Source: Pseudooceanicola sp. (lineage in GTDB: Bacteria; Pseudomonadota; Alphaproteobacteria; Rhodobacterales; Rhodobacteraceae). Taken from it: a stretch of DNA of 58,690 nucleotides. Shown here piece after piece: positions 31,228-39,906 of this stretch (within the stretch, counting starts at the first letter, position 1; each line of letters opens with the position of its first letter). Under the pieces are notes generated by a model that saw nothing but the letters and a program-made list of their open reading frames with translations, was not told where the DNA came from and searched no databases. The stretch lies in assembly GCF_029213205.1 (NCBI RefSeq), contig NZ_JARGNH010000021.1:1-58690 (forward strand), written 5' to 3'. The position numbers and the translations under genes were made by a program.

Positions 31228-31452
31228 TCAGCCCTGACCGGGATTCGGTTGCTGGAAGGGCGGGGTGAAATTGCTGGGAAAGTTCTCGTGTTCACAGGTC
31301 AGCGGCGCGTCCGGTGGAGAGATCTCGTGAACCGGTTTGCGGGCGCGCGTTTCCTCGGCCCAGACGGTTTTGGGATTGGTGTAGAAGGTCCAGAACCAGT
31401 GCAGCCCCGCCGCGCGCGCCGCGATTCGGGAAGCCAGTGCCTCTGTGCCCAT
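31228..31452 (-). CDS. small hypothetical protein, 74 residues
   Basis: An unrecognised small protein supported by a strong ribosome site, GGAGGACAGCGG, directly before the ATG. It begins MGTEALASRIAARAAGLHWFWTFYTNPKTVW, with an aromatic HWFWTFY cluster near residue 20, and has a proline-rich C-terminal half (FTPPFQQPNPGQG). No membrane helix or signal peptide is clear. It fills the gap between the SMP-30 gene and the paired acyl-CoA dehydrogenases, all on minus. Confidence 0.55.
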   Translation of the reverse strand: MGTEALASRIAARAAGLHWFWTFYTNPKTVWAEETRARKPVHEISPPDAPLTCEHENFPSNFTPPFQQPNPGQG

Positions 31453-31558
31453 CCGCTGTCCTCCGCTGTCCAGACGCGGGCGAACCTAACGGCAATCCCG
31501 GCGCTGTCCAAGCGCCGGGTGCAGTGTCCATAAATCTGCCAAAGGGCGTTGGCCGGTG

Positions 31559-32788
31559 CTAGGCCTTGCCAATGTCCTGAAACGCCACGTCCTTGTCGAC
31601 CCGCACATCGCCGGGCAGGCCAAGCACCCGTTCGGCGATGATATTGCGCAGGATTTCCGAGGTGCCGCCGGCGATCCTCTGGCCTGGCGACGACAGCAGC
31701 GATTGCTGAAACGCGCCCTGCGCCGGGGCCATGGCCGGGTCGGAAACGATCCCGCCTGCGCCCATCAGTTCCAGCGCAAACCGTGCCATTTCCTGCTGTT
31801 TTATCGCATTCACCAGACGTCCGATCGAGGCACCAGGCCCCGGGGTCTCGCCCCGGCTGAGTGCGGTGATGGCGCGGAATCGGGCGTTCTTGACCCCTTG
31901 CGAGCGGGCATACCAATCCGCGACCTTGTCGCGCACCACCGGATCCTCAATCGCCGGTTTGCCGTTCAACGGGAAGTCGCTGACAAAGGCGATCAGGTCC
32001 TCGATATCCGGGCGCGGCTCGTCCCCGACGGCCAGCCGTTCGTTCATCAGCGTGGTTAATGCGACGCGCCAGCCATCGCCGACAGCACCGAGCCGCTGGG
32101 AATCAGGCACCCGCAGGTCGGTGAAGAACACTTCGTTGAAATTCGACGCCCCTGACATCTGATGGATCGGGCGCACTTCGACGGCGGGATCGTGCATGTC
32201 GATAAAGAACATCGTCAGACCCTTGTGCTTGGGCACGGACGGGTCAGTACGGGTCACCAGAATGGCGAAATCGCAGAAATGCGCGCCGGATGTCCAGATT
32301 TTCTGTCCGTTGATCACCCAATCGTCGCCATCCCGCACCGCCCTTGTGCGCAACCCGGCCAGATCGGAGCCCGCAGCCGGTTCGGAAAACAGCTGGCACC
32401 AGATCTCTTCACCGCGCAGTGCCGGGCCGGTGTAGCGTTCCAGCTGTTCGTCGGTGGCATAGGCGATCATCGTCGGCAGGCACATGCCAAGGCCGATTTC
32501 GTACACCCCGCGCGGGGGGGTGTTAAAGCGCGATTCCTCTTGCGCATAGATGACTTCCTGGATGGCACCGCCACCCTGGCCGCCCCATTTTTCCGGCCAG
32601 CGAATACCGGCGAACCCGGCCTCGGCCTTTTTCGCCTGCCAGGCCTTGGCGGCCTGCATCGCCGGGGTGCCGGGTTGATAGGGCTCGGCTGGGGTAATCT
32701 TGCCACTGCGCGGTTCGCAGTTGGCCTCAAGAAAGGCGCGGGCGCGGGCGCGGTACTCGGCTTCTACCTTGGTGTCTTCAAGATCCAT
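31559..32788 (-). CDS. acyl-CoA dehydrogenase (paired, subunit 1)
   Basis: A 409-residue FAD enzyme introducing a 2,3-double bond into an acyl-CoA. Landmarks: QLFSEPAAGSDLAGLRTRA, INGQKIWTSGAHFCDFAIL, GASNFNEVFFTDLRVPD and the C-terminal IAGGTSEILRNIIAERVLG. It is immediately upstream of no other gene in its strand than the small protein and is preceded, 10 nt away, by a second dehydrogenase gene. Such adjacent pairs form heterotetramers in steroid side-chain degradation of actinobacteria; a heteromer is therefore likely. Confidence 0.88.
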   Translation of the reverse strand: MDLEDTKVEAEYRARARAFLEANCEPRSGKITPAEPYQPGTPAMQAAKAWQAKKAEAGFAGIRWPEKWGGQGGGAIQEVIYAQEESRFNTPPRGVYEIGLGMCLPTMIAYATDEQLERYTGPALRGEEIWCQLFSEPAAGSDLAGLRTRAVRDGDDWVINGQKIWTSGAHFCDFAILVTRTDPSVPKHKGLTMFFIDMHDPAVEVRPIHQMSGASNFNEVFFTDLRVPDSQRLGAVGDGWRVALTTLMNERLAVGDEPRPDIEDLIAFVSDFPLNGKPAIEDPVVRDKVADWYARSQGVKNARFRAITALSRGETPGPGASIGRLVNAIKQQEMARFALELMGAGGIVSDPAMAPAQGAFQQSLLSSPGQRIAGGTSEILRNIIAERVLGLPGDVRVDKDVAFQDIGKA

Positions 32789-32798
32789 GATGCTCTCC

Positions 32799-33914
32799 TC
32801 AATCTTGCGGGCGGCGCTGCAGCGCCGTGATCAGACGGTCTTTCCAAAAGGCCAGCGGCCCAAGCCCCAGCGCCAGCGCATTGGCGCGGCGGAAATAGAG
32901 CTGCGGATCGGCGTCCCAGGTGAAGCCGATGCCGCCATGGGTCTGGATGTTTTCGCTCGAGGCCATCACGAAGGCCTGGATCGACGACACCCGCGCCGTC
33001 GCCGCCACCAGAGTCAGGTCACGGTCGCCCGAAACCAGCCGGAGCGCCCCGAGATAAGCGTTGGAGCGCGCCAGTTCGAGCGCCACGAACACATCCGCCA
33101 GCTTGTGCTTGATCGCCTGGTTCGAACCGATCGAACGGCCAAAGGCATTGCGTTCCTTGGCATAGGCGGTGGCCATGTCGAGACAGGCCTGGGTGCCGCC
33201 GACCTCTTCGAACGCGGTCAGGATCGCCGCCCGGTCGAGCAGCGACAACACATTGTCCCAGGGATCTTCGTTGGATTGCAACAGGCTGGCCGGGGTGGCG
33301 TCAAAGTCGATCCGCGCCTGCGGGCGGCTGGCGTCGATGGTGTCAAGCGCTGTGCGACTGACCCCGGGGCCGGACAGATCGACCAGCACCTGAACGATGC
33401 GGTCATCGCCATCCCGTGCGATCACCACCGCGATATCGGCGCCGTCGCCATCGGCCACCGGCCATTTGGTGCCGCTCAGCTTGCCGTCGACAAAGCGGGC
33501 GCTGATCGCATCTGGCGACAGGGCGCCAACACCTTCGGCCAGGGCAAAGGTGCCCTTCGCCTCGCCGCTGGCGAGTTTCGGCAGCCAGGCCTGTTTCTGC
33601 TCTTCCGAGCCGGTCGCCAACAGGGCCTCGGCAGCCAGGTAAGCGGTCGATGAAAACGGCACCGGCGCCAGCGAATAGCCAAGCTCTTCGGCAATGACGC
33701 AGAGCGCCTCATAGCCGATGCCATGGCCGCCGTATTCTTCGGGGATTGCGGCGCCGGTCCAACCGAGATCGGAAATGCCTTGCCAAAGCGCGTCGCTCTC
33801 TGCGTCGTTGCCTTCCAGCGCCGCGCGCACCTTGGGCAGGCAATTTTGCGCCGCCAGATACTTGCGACCCTGATCGCGAATCTCAAGGGCGATTTCGGAA
33901 AATTCAAAATTCAT
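32799..33914 (-). CDS. acyl-CoA dehydrogenase (paired, subunit 2)
   Basis: A 371-residue protein of the same family but more divergent: it lacks the clean FAD-loop motif EPAAGSD found in its partner and instead has FALAEGVGALSPDAISARF, with QTHGGIGFTWDADPQLYFRRA near the end. This asymmetry is typical of paired ACADs in which each subunit supplies part of the FAD or catalytic site. Its gene lies 9 nt after the AMP-ligase gene and 10 nt before the partner. Confidence 0.85.
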   Translation of the reverse strand: MNFEFSEIALEIRDQGRKYLAAQNCLPKVRAALEGNDAESDALWQGISDLGWTGAAIPEEYGGHGIGYEALCVIAEELGYSLAPVPFSSTAYLAAEALLATGSEEQKQAWLPKLASGEAKGTFALAEGVGALSPDAISARFVDGKLSGTKWPVADGDGADIAVVIARDGDDRIVQVLVDLSGPGVSRTALDTIDASRPQARIDFDATPASLLQSNEDPWDNVLSLLDRAAILTAFEEVGGTQACLDMATAYAKERNAFGRSIGSNQAIKHKLADVFVALELARSNAYLGALRLVSGDRDLTLVAATARVSSIQAFVMASSENIQTHGGIGFTWDADPQLYFRRANALALGLGPLAFWKDRLITALQRRPQD

Positions 33915-33923
33915 CGGCGGGCC

Positions 33924-35522
33924 TCAGTTCTTGTGGACGTCCGCCGGTACGGCGGTCGAATGGGTTGCGGTTTTTTTGTCTGGCCAATAGGGCGCACGCA
34001 GCACCTTCTTATACAGTTTGCCGTTGTCGCCGCGCGGCATCTCGTCGATGAAATCGACAGAGCGCGGGCATTTTACATGGCTGAGATGGGCGCGGGAAAA
34101 GGCGATGATATCGGCGGCAAGCGCCGAATCAGCGGTGACCCCCGGCTTGACCTCGATCACCGCCTTCACCTCTTCGCCGAATTCGTCATTGGGCACCCCG
34201 AACACGGCGGCATCGTCGATCTGTGGATGGGTCAACAGCAGCGCCTCGACCTCCTGCGGATAGATATTCACCCCGCCGGACACGATCATGAAACTCTTGC
34301 GGTCGGTCAGGAACAAAAACCCGTCTTCGTCCAGATATCCGACATCGCCGATGGTCGACCAGCCGTTGGGATGGCGGGATTCGGCGGTTTTGACCGGGTC
34401 ATTGTGGTATTCGAACTGAGCACCGCCCTCAAAGAAAATGGTGCCGACCTCTCCGGCGGGCAGATCGCGCCCCTCGGGATCGCAGATATGCACCTTGCCA
34501 ACCGCCGCGCGGCCCACCGAGCCCGGCTTCTTCAGCCAGTCGGCGCTGGTGATGTTGCATTGGCCGTTGCCTTCCGACCCGGCATAATATTCCTCGATCA
34601 CCGGGCCCCACCAGTCGATCATTGCCCGTTTCACATCTTGCGGGCAGGGGGCGGCGGCGTGGATCGCACAGCGCAGGGTGGAATGGTCGTATTTGGTCCG
34701 CACATCCTCGGGCAGGCGCAGCAACCGGATGAAATGGGTCGGCACCCATTGGCTGTGGGTGACGCGATACGTCTCGATCGCCTTGAGGCAGGCCTCGGGG
34801 TCGAATTTCTTCATAATCACGATGCAGCCGCCCAGACGTCCGATTCTGACCGAATAGCCCAGCGGCGCGGCGTGATAGAGCGGCGACGGGTGCAGATAAA
34901 TCGTGTTCTCATCCAGCCCGTACCTTGTGGCGGTGACCGCCAGCGCCGCAGGCGCCACCCCGAAATCGCCCGAGGGCATCAGTTTGCGCACCCCCTTGGG
35001 CTGACCGGTGGTGCCCGAGGAATAGAGCATATCGATGCCTTCGCGCTGATCCGCCATCGGGGTTGCGGGCAGATCGGCAATCGCGGCCTCAAGGCTGACG
35101 AAGCCGGGCGCCGCATCGTCAAGCATCAGCCGCGCCGCCGGGCTCATCCCGCTCAGGTTCAGGCGTGCGGCAACGTCCTTGTGACTGGCCGAGGTCAGCA
35201 GCAATCCGGCGCCACTGTCGGCAAGGATATGGTCGATCTCCTCAACGCTCAGATGCGTCGGAATCGGGGTCACCCGCAGCCCGGCCCGCACCAGCCCCCA
35301 GAACACCGGCAGAAACTCGACGCGGTTTTCCAGCAGCACCGCCGCGTGATCCTCGGGCTTCAGGCCCAGTCCCCGCGCCAGCCGGGCGACCTGGTTGGAC
35401 AGGGCTTCATATTCAGCAAAGCTGAACTCCCGGCCGGTTTCCGCATCAATGATCGCGGCACGGTCGGGGGTTTTGGCTGCCCAGACCCCGACGTGTAACT
35501 CGTCTTCCTTGAAACTCTTCAT
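33924..35522 (-). CDS. acyl-CoA synthetase (AMP-dependent ligase)
   Basis: Activates a carboxylic acid to its CoA thioester. The 532-residue protein has the ANL-family P-loop MLYSSGTTGQPKGV, the adenylate-binding YYAGSEGNG, the hinge STIGDVGYLDEDGFLFLTDR and the catalytic lysine in GDNGKLYKK. Probably the entry step of the pathway. First gene in the minus operon after the GntR regulator, with 38 nt between. Acid substrate not deducible. Confidence 0.9.
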   Translation of the reverse strand: MKSFKEDELHVGVWAAKTPDRAAIIDAETGREFSFAEYEALSNQVARLARGLGLKPEDHAAVLLENRVEFLPVFWGLVRAGLRVTPIPTHLSVEEIDHILADSGAGLLLTSASHKDVAARLNLSGMSPAARLMLDDAAPGFVSLEAAIADLPATPMADQREGIDMLYSSGTTGQPKGVRKLMPSGDFGVAPAALAVTATRYGLDENTIYLHPSPLYHAAPLGYSVRIGRLGGCIVIMKKFDPEACLKAIETYRVTHSQWVPTHFIRLLRLPEDVRTKYDHSTLRCAIHAAAPCPQDVKRAMIDWWGPVIEEYYAGSEGNGQCNITSADWLKKPGSVGRAAVGKVHICDPEGRDLPAGEVGTIFFEGGAQFEYHNDPVKTAESRHPNGWSTIGDVGYLDEDGFLFLTDRKSFMIVSGGVNIYPQEVEALLLTHPQIDDAAVFGVPNDEFGEEVKAVIEVKPGVTADSALAADIIAFSRAHLSHVKCPRSVDFIDEMPRGDNGKLYKKVLRAPYWPDKKTATHSTAVPADVHKN

Positions 35523-35560
35523 GATCCCTCCCTGTCACATGTTCCACTTAGTCGGCTGGT

Positions 35561-36292
35561 TCAGTCGACCTGCGGCGATTCCGGTTCGGCAAAGAGCAAG
35601 AACCCGTTCATGCCCGCCAACACCTCCCGGCTGAGTGTCTTATAGGCGGCCTTGGCATCGCCTGACTTCAGTGCATCAATGATTTCCATATGCTTGGACG
35701 GGTTCCAAGGCGGCGCGCTCTTGTCATAGGCATGCCAGAGCAGCGGCCCGGAGCGGATCCACAGCCCCTCGATCATCTCGATCAGAACCGGTTTGTGCGA
35801 CAATGCCGCCAACATAAGATGAAAACGGGTGTTGTCGCGCACCGCTGCGGCGAAATCCTTGGCCTGCACATTCTCGATGATCTGCCCGTTCAGCGCCTCA
35901 AGCGCGGCGATATCCGCCGCGGTCACGCGGGCGGCGGCGGCGGCGGCGGCGCGACCTTCCAGCTCGGCCCGAATCTCCCAGATTTCGCGGACTTCGGACT
36001 GGGTGAGGGCAGGCACGATCACCGTGCCACGCTCATCCATGCTCAACGCATTGGTCGAGACCAGTCGCACCAGCGCCTCGCGCATCGGGGTCACGGAAAT
36101 TCCGAACCGGTGCGACATCGGCCGCAGATACAGCGGCTCTCCGGGTTTCAGATGCCCCTCCATCAGCGCCGCGCGCACCGACCGCCAGGCGACATCGGCC
36201 AGGTTTTCCTTGACGATCGGCGCGGCCCAGGCGGCGCCGGTTCCGGCGTCAGCCTGAGGCGGTGTTGATGCGGATTCCGGGCGCGTGGGCAT
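35561..36292 (-). CDS. GntR-family regulator (FCD/FadR subfamily)
   Basis: A 243-residue repressor-type regulator. The winged HTH reads LADVAWRSVRAALMEGHLKPGEPLYLRPMSHRFGISVTPMREAL, and the helical FCD effector domain follows with the metal/ligand residues in FHLMLAALSHKP and the SKHMEIIDALKSGD helix. I start at MPTRPESAS (36292); an upstream in-frame methionine would place the start inside the operator region. It lies between the minus ACS/ACAD operon and the divergent SDR operon, with a palindromic site between, so it likely controls both. Confidence 0.85.
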   Translation of the reverse strand: MPTRPESASTPPQADAGTGAAWAAPIVKENLADVAWRSVRAALMEGHLKPGEPLYLRPMSHRFGISVTPMREALVRLVSTNALSMDERGTVIVPALTQSEVREIWEIRAELEGRAAAAAAARVTAADIAALEALNGQIIENVQAKDFAAAVRDNTRFHLMLAALSHKPVLIEMIEGLWIRSGPLLWHAYDKSAPPWNPSKHMEIIDALKSGDAKAAYKTLSREVLAGMNGFLLFAEPESPQVD

Positions 36293-36359
36293 CGGGGCGG
36301 GTGGTCCTTGACCTTGGGCTTTTCCAGGCCAGCGCTGATCCGTGGCTTGCCGAACAGGT

Positions 36360-36381
36360 GTTATAACGCATAACGTGTAAC
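36360..36381. promoter_or_regulatory. candidate GntR operator
   Basis: GTTATAACGCATAAC (36360-36374) is a perfect 5-bp inverted repeat around a 5-nt centre, and TAAC at 36378-36381 repeats the half-site. It lies in the AT-rich control region between the GntR gene and the divergent SDR. Assignment to this GntR protein is positional. Confidence 0.55.
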
Positions 36382-36448
36382 TCGAATCTTTGGCGCAATG
36401 CAAATCCCAAAATGCGCCAGAGGCAGGATCAATCCGGGAGGAGATAAA

Positions 36449-37375
36449 ATGAGCCAGGATAAAATGCTTGCGGGCAAGGTCGCGATTATCACCGGCGCAG
36501 GCCGGGGCATCGGGCGCGATATGGCGCTGACCATGGCGTCGCGCGGGGCGCGGGTGATCGTCAACGATCCCGGCGCGGCGCCGAACGGCGAAGCCGGCTC
36601 AGAGGACAACGGCCCGGCCGCCGATGTGGTGCGCGAAATTCGCGCCGCTGGCGGCGAGGCCGAAGCGAATTTCGGCTCTGTCGCAGTGCCCGCCGACGCC
36701 AAATCGATGATCGATCAGGCGATGGACACCTGGGGCCAGCTCGATTGTGTGGTCAACAACGCCGGGATCCTGCGCGATGTGATTTTTCACAAGCTCAGCA
36801 TCGAAGACTGGCATGCGGTCATCGACGTGCATCTGAACGGGTCATTCTATATGGCCCATGCCGCCGCGCCGATTTTCCGCGAAAAACAAAACGGGTGCTT
36901 CATCCATTTCACCTCGACCTCCGGCTTGATCGGCAACTTTGGCCAGGCGAACTACTCCGCCGCCAAGCTGGGTATCGTCGGGCTTTCGAAATCCATCGCG
37001 CTCGACATGTCGCGCTATAACGTGACCTCGAATTGCATCGCACCCTTTGCGTGGAGCCGCCTGATCGGCACCATCCCGATCAATTCCGATGCCGATGCCA
37101 AGCGCATAGAAAAGGCCAAGCAGAGCACCCCGGCCAAGATCGCGCCGCTGGCCGCAGCTTTGGCTTCGGATGCCGGGAAAGAGACGACCGGACAAATTTT
37201 CGCGGTGCGGATGAACGAGATCTTCCTGATGTCGCAATCGCGCCCGATCCGATCCGTGCAGATGTCGGATGGTTGGACCCCCGAGGCGGTGGCCGAAACC
37301 GCGCTGCCGGCGCTGAAGGGCAGCTATTACAATCTTGATCGGTCGGGTGACGTGTTCACCTGGGACCCGATCTAA
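36449..37375 (+). CDS. HSD17B4-like short-chain dehydrogenase
   Basis: A 308-residue 3-hydroxyacyl-CoA dehydrogenase-type SDR of the multifunctional-enzyme-2 kind. The start MSQDKMLAGKV has GGAGGAGA just upstream. Motifs: ITGAGRGIGRDMA, the long insertion NDPGAAPNGEAGSED typical of HSD17B4, NNAGILRD, and the catalytic TSTSGLIGNFGQANYSAAK. First gene of the plus operon facing the GntR gene. It should oxidise the (R)-3-hydroxyacyl-CoA made by the adjacent MaoC protein. Confidence 0.87.
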   Translation: MSQDKMLAGKVAIITGAGRGIGRDMALTMASRGARVIVNDPGAAPNGEAGSEDNGPAADVVREIRAAGGEAEANFGSVAVPADAKSMIDQAMDTWGQLDCVVNNAGILRDVIFHKLSIEDWHAVIDVHLNGSFYMAHAAAPIFREKQNGCFIHFTSTSGLIGNFGQANYSAAKLGIVGLSKSIALDMSRYNVTSNCIAPFAWSRLIGTIPINSDADAKRIEKAKQSTPAKIAPLAAALASDAGKETTGQIFAVRMNEIFLMSQSRPIRSVQMSDGWTPEAVAETALPALKGSYYNLDRSGDVFTWDPI

Positions 37376-37379
37376 GCCG

Positions 37380-38258
37380 ATGGCGATCGATTATGACCGC
37401 CTGAAGGCGCGCCAATTCGCGGATGTCGAGCAGGCCTATAGCGCCCGCGACAGCATCCTCTATGCCCTCGGGATCGGCCTGGGCGCCGATCCTCTCGATC
37501 CCGGCCAGATCCGGTTTCTGTTCGAGGAAGACGCCGGTTTTGCCACACTGCCGACCCAGTCTGTGGTGATGGCCGGGCCCGGATTCTGGGTGCGGGAACC
37601 GGACAGCGGCGTCACCTGGCAGCAGGTGTTGCACGGCGAACAGCGGCTGGCGATCCACGCGCCGCTGCCGCCCGAAGGGGTGGTGATCGGGCGCACCAGG
37701 ATCGAAGACATCATCGACAAGGGCCCCGGCAAGGGCGCGCTGATCTATGTGACGCGCGAGATTTCGGACAAGGCAACCGGGCAATTGCTGGCCACCTCAT
37801 CCTCGACCACCTTTGCCCGCGCCGATGGTGGTTTCGGCGGACCGTCGGGACCGGTGAAACCGGTGCATACCCTTCCCGACCGGGCCCCGGACCTGGTGGA
37901 TAACGTTCAGACCCTGCCACAGGCAGCGCTGATCTATCGCCTGTCCGGCGATCCGAACCCGCTGCATGCCAACCCCGCGGTCGCCGCCAGCGCCGGGTTC
38001 AACGCGCCGATCCTGCACGGGCTCTGTTCCTATGGCGTTGCCGGATGGTCGGTCCTGCGCAGCTGCTGTGATGGCGATCCGGCCCGGCTGCGCCGTTTTG
38101 ATCTGCGATTTTCCAGCCCGGTCTATCCCGGCGAAACCCTGCGCACCGAAATCTGGCGTGACGGCGATCAGGTGTCGTTCCGCACCAGTGTGCCCGCACG
38201 CGACACCATCGTCTTGAACAACGGGCTGGCCGTGATCGCCGCCCCTGATCCCGCCTGA
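37380..38258 (+). CDS. MaoC/hydratase-2 family enoyl-CoA hydratase
   Basis: A 292-residue double-hotdog (R)-specific enoyl-CoA hydratase of the MFE-2 kind. The C-terminal hotdog carries the hydratase-2 motif: YRLSGDPNPLHANP followed by AGFNAPILHG. The N-terminal hotdog lacks it, as expected. Starts 4 nt after the SDR stop. Together with that SDR it makes up split versions of the dehydrogenase and hydratase domains of peroxisomal multifunctional enzyme 2. Confidence 0.88.
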   Translation: MAIDYDRLKARQFADVEQAYSARDSILYALGIGLGADPLDPGQIRFLFEEDAGFATLPTQSVVMAGPGFWVREPDSGVTWQQVLHGEQRLAIHAPLPPEGVVIGRTRIEDIIDKGPGKGALIYVTREISDKATGQLLATSSSTTFARADGGFGGPSGPVKPVHTLPDRAPDLVDNVQTLPQAALIYRLSGDPNPLHANPAVAASAGFNAPILHGLCSYGVAGWSVLRSCCDGDPARLRRFDLRFSSPVYPGETLRTEIWRDGDQVSFRTSVPARDTIVLNNGLAVIAAPDPA

Positions 38259-38268
38259 GGAGAGCCCC

Positions 38269-38676
38269 ATGACCGACCGTATCCTACCGATTCCAACCCC
38301 GGAGACCCGGCATTTCTGGGAGGGCACCCGCATCGGCGAATTGCGCCTGCAACGCTGCATTGCCTGCGACAACACCTATTTCCCGCCGCGCCCGTTCTGC
38401 CCGGATTGCGGCTCGCGCGATGTCAGCATCTATGCCGCCTCGGGGCGCGGGGCGTTGCACAGCTATATCATCAACCATATCGGCGCGCCGGGGATGAAAC
38501 CGCCCTTTGCGGTGGCGATTGTCGAGCTGGAAGAGGGGCCGCGGATGATGGCCAATATCCACGATTGCCCACAAACGCCGGAGGCGTTGGTGCTGGATAT
38601 GCCGCTTGAGGTCAGCTTTGAAAAAGTGACGGACGAGATCACCCTGCCGCAGTTCAAACCCGCGAAAGGGGCCTGA
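38269..38676 (+). CDS. DUF35 OB-fold protein with zinc ribbon
   Basis: A 135-residue thiolase partner. The zinc ribbon has Cys30, Cys33, Cys44 and Cys47 (CIAC and CPDC), followed by an OB-fold (YIINHIGAPGMKPPFAVAIVELEEG). In steroid and isoprenoid degradation, DUF35 proteins form complexes with SCP2-type thiolases or aldolases. The stop is directly followed by the thiolase ATG. Confidence 0.88.
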   Translation: MTDRILPIPTPETRHFWEGTRIGELRLQRCIACDNTYFPPRPFCPDCGSRDVSIYAASGRGALHSYIINHIGAPGMKPPFAVAIVELEEGPRMMANIHDCPQTPEALVLDMPLEVSFEKVTDEITLPQFKPAKGA

Positions 38677-38677
38677 T

Positions 38678-39817
38678 ATGACACCGAATTCCGTGGCCAT
38701 CGTCGGCGCCGCCGAAACCACCGATCTGGGCAAGATTCCCGATATGGGCCAGATCCAGCTGCATGCCGATGCCGCATTGAACGCGCTCGCCGATTGCGGG
38801 CTGACCATCAAGGACATCGACGGCGTCGCCACCGCCGGGCATTCGCCGCAAGAGCTGGCGCATTACCTCGGCATCGTGCCCTCCTGGGTCGATGGCACCT
38901 CGGTCGGCGGCTGTTCCTATATGCTCCACGTCCGCCACGCCGTCGCGGCGATCGAGGCGGGGATGTGCACCACCGTGCTGATCACCCACGGTGAAAGTGG
39001 GCGCTCGCGCACCGGGTTCCTGTCGCCGGCGATGTTCGCCTCGCAATTTGACGCGCAATTTGAACGTCCCTTTGGCGTTTCGATCCCGCCGACCAGGTTC
39101 ACCCTGCCGGTGATGCGGATGATGAAGGACACTGGCCTGACCGAGGAACATCTGGCGATGGTTGCGGTGGTGCAGCGCGAATGGGCGGCGTTCCATCCGC
39201 GCGCCTCATTCCGCGATCCGATCAGCGTGGATGACGTGCTGAGCTCAAAGATGATCGCCTATCCGTTCCGCAAGCTGATGTGCTGCCTGGTCACCGATGG
39301 TGGCGGCGCGCTGATCCTGACCTCTGCCGATCGAGCCAAGGATTTTCCGACCAAGCCGGTCTATATCCGGGGCCTGGGTGAAAGCGTCGAAACCCCGGTG
39401 ATCAGCCAGATGAAGGACATGACCTCCTCCGCCGCCTTCCGGGTGTCGGGCAAGAAGGCGTTTGAAACCGCCGGGATCAGCCATGCGGATGTCGATCACC
39501 TGATGATCTATGACGCCTTCGCGCATTTGCCGATTTATGGGCTGGAAGATCTGGGCTTTGTCGGGCGCGGAGAAGCCGGGCCGTTCATCGCCGAGGGCAA
39601 CACAAGGCCCGGTGGCAAGCTGCCGATGAACACCAATGGCGGCGGTCTCAGCTATATGCATTCGGGCATGTATGGGATGTATGCGCTGCAAGAAAGCGTG
39701 CGCCAGATGCGCGGAATTTCCCCGGCGCAGGTGCCGGATGCCAAGATCTCCTTCTGCCATGGTGTCGGCGGCATGTTCGGCGCCTCAGGCTCAGTGGTGA
39801 TGACCAACGAGGCCTGA
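38678..39817 (+). CDS. SCP2-type thiolase / acetyl-CoA acetyltransferase-like protein
   Basis: A 379-residue member of the SCP2/lipid-transfer thiolase family. The N-terminal segment DGTSVGGCSYMLHVRHAVAAIEAG takes the place of the usual thiolase nucleophile region, and the C-terminal CHGVGGMFGASGSVV holds the conserved Cys/His-Gly motif. Family members paired with DUF35 either do thiolysis or a retro-aldol cleavage, and the choice is not clear here. Operon end is marked by a hairpin before the TcuA-like gene. Confidence 0.85.
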   Translation: MTPNSVAIVGAAETTDLGKIPDMGQIQLHADAALNALADCGLTIKDIDGVATAGHSPQELAHYLGIVPSWVDGTSVGGCSYMLHVRHAVAAIEAGMCTTVLITHGESGRSRTGFLSPAMFASQFDAQFERPFGVSIPPTRFTLPVMRMMKDTGLTEEHLAMVAVVQREWAAFHPRASFRDPISVDDVLSSKMIAYPFRKLMCCLVTDGGGALILTSADRAKDFPTKPVYIRGLGESVETPVISQMKDMTSSAAFRVSGKKAFETAGISHADVDHLMIYDAFAHLPIYGLEDLGFVGRGEAGPFIAEGNTRPGGKLPMNTNGGGLSYMHSGMYGMYALQESVRQMRGISPAQVPDAKISFCHGVGGMFGASGSVVMTNEA

Positions 39818-39842
39818 CCGGCGCTCGCCCCCATCTACAGAA

Positions 39843-39868
39843 CCCTGGGTAAGGCCACTTGCCCAGGG
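39843..39868 (+). repeat. intergenic RNA hairpin between thiolase and tcuA-like genes
   Basis: CCCTGGGTAAG pairs with CTTGCCCAGGG around a GCCA loop, giving an 11-bp stem with one U-G pair. No T-run follows, so it may lower or stabilise part of the transcript rather than end it. Confidence 0.5.
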
Positions 39869-39906
39869 GTAAGTTGCAGGGCAAAAGGGGCGCGGGAGGA
39901 TGGCCT

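Noticed and set aside
35931-35960. GCG-rich tandem run
   Set aside because: Encodes an alanine run in the GntR effector domain. This is codon usage, not a functional repeat.
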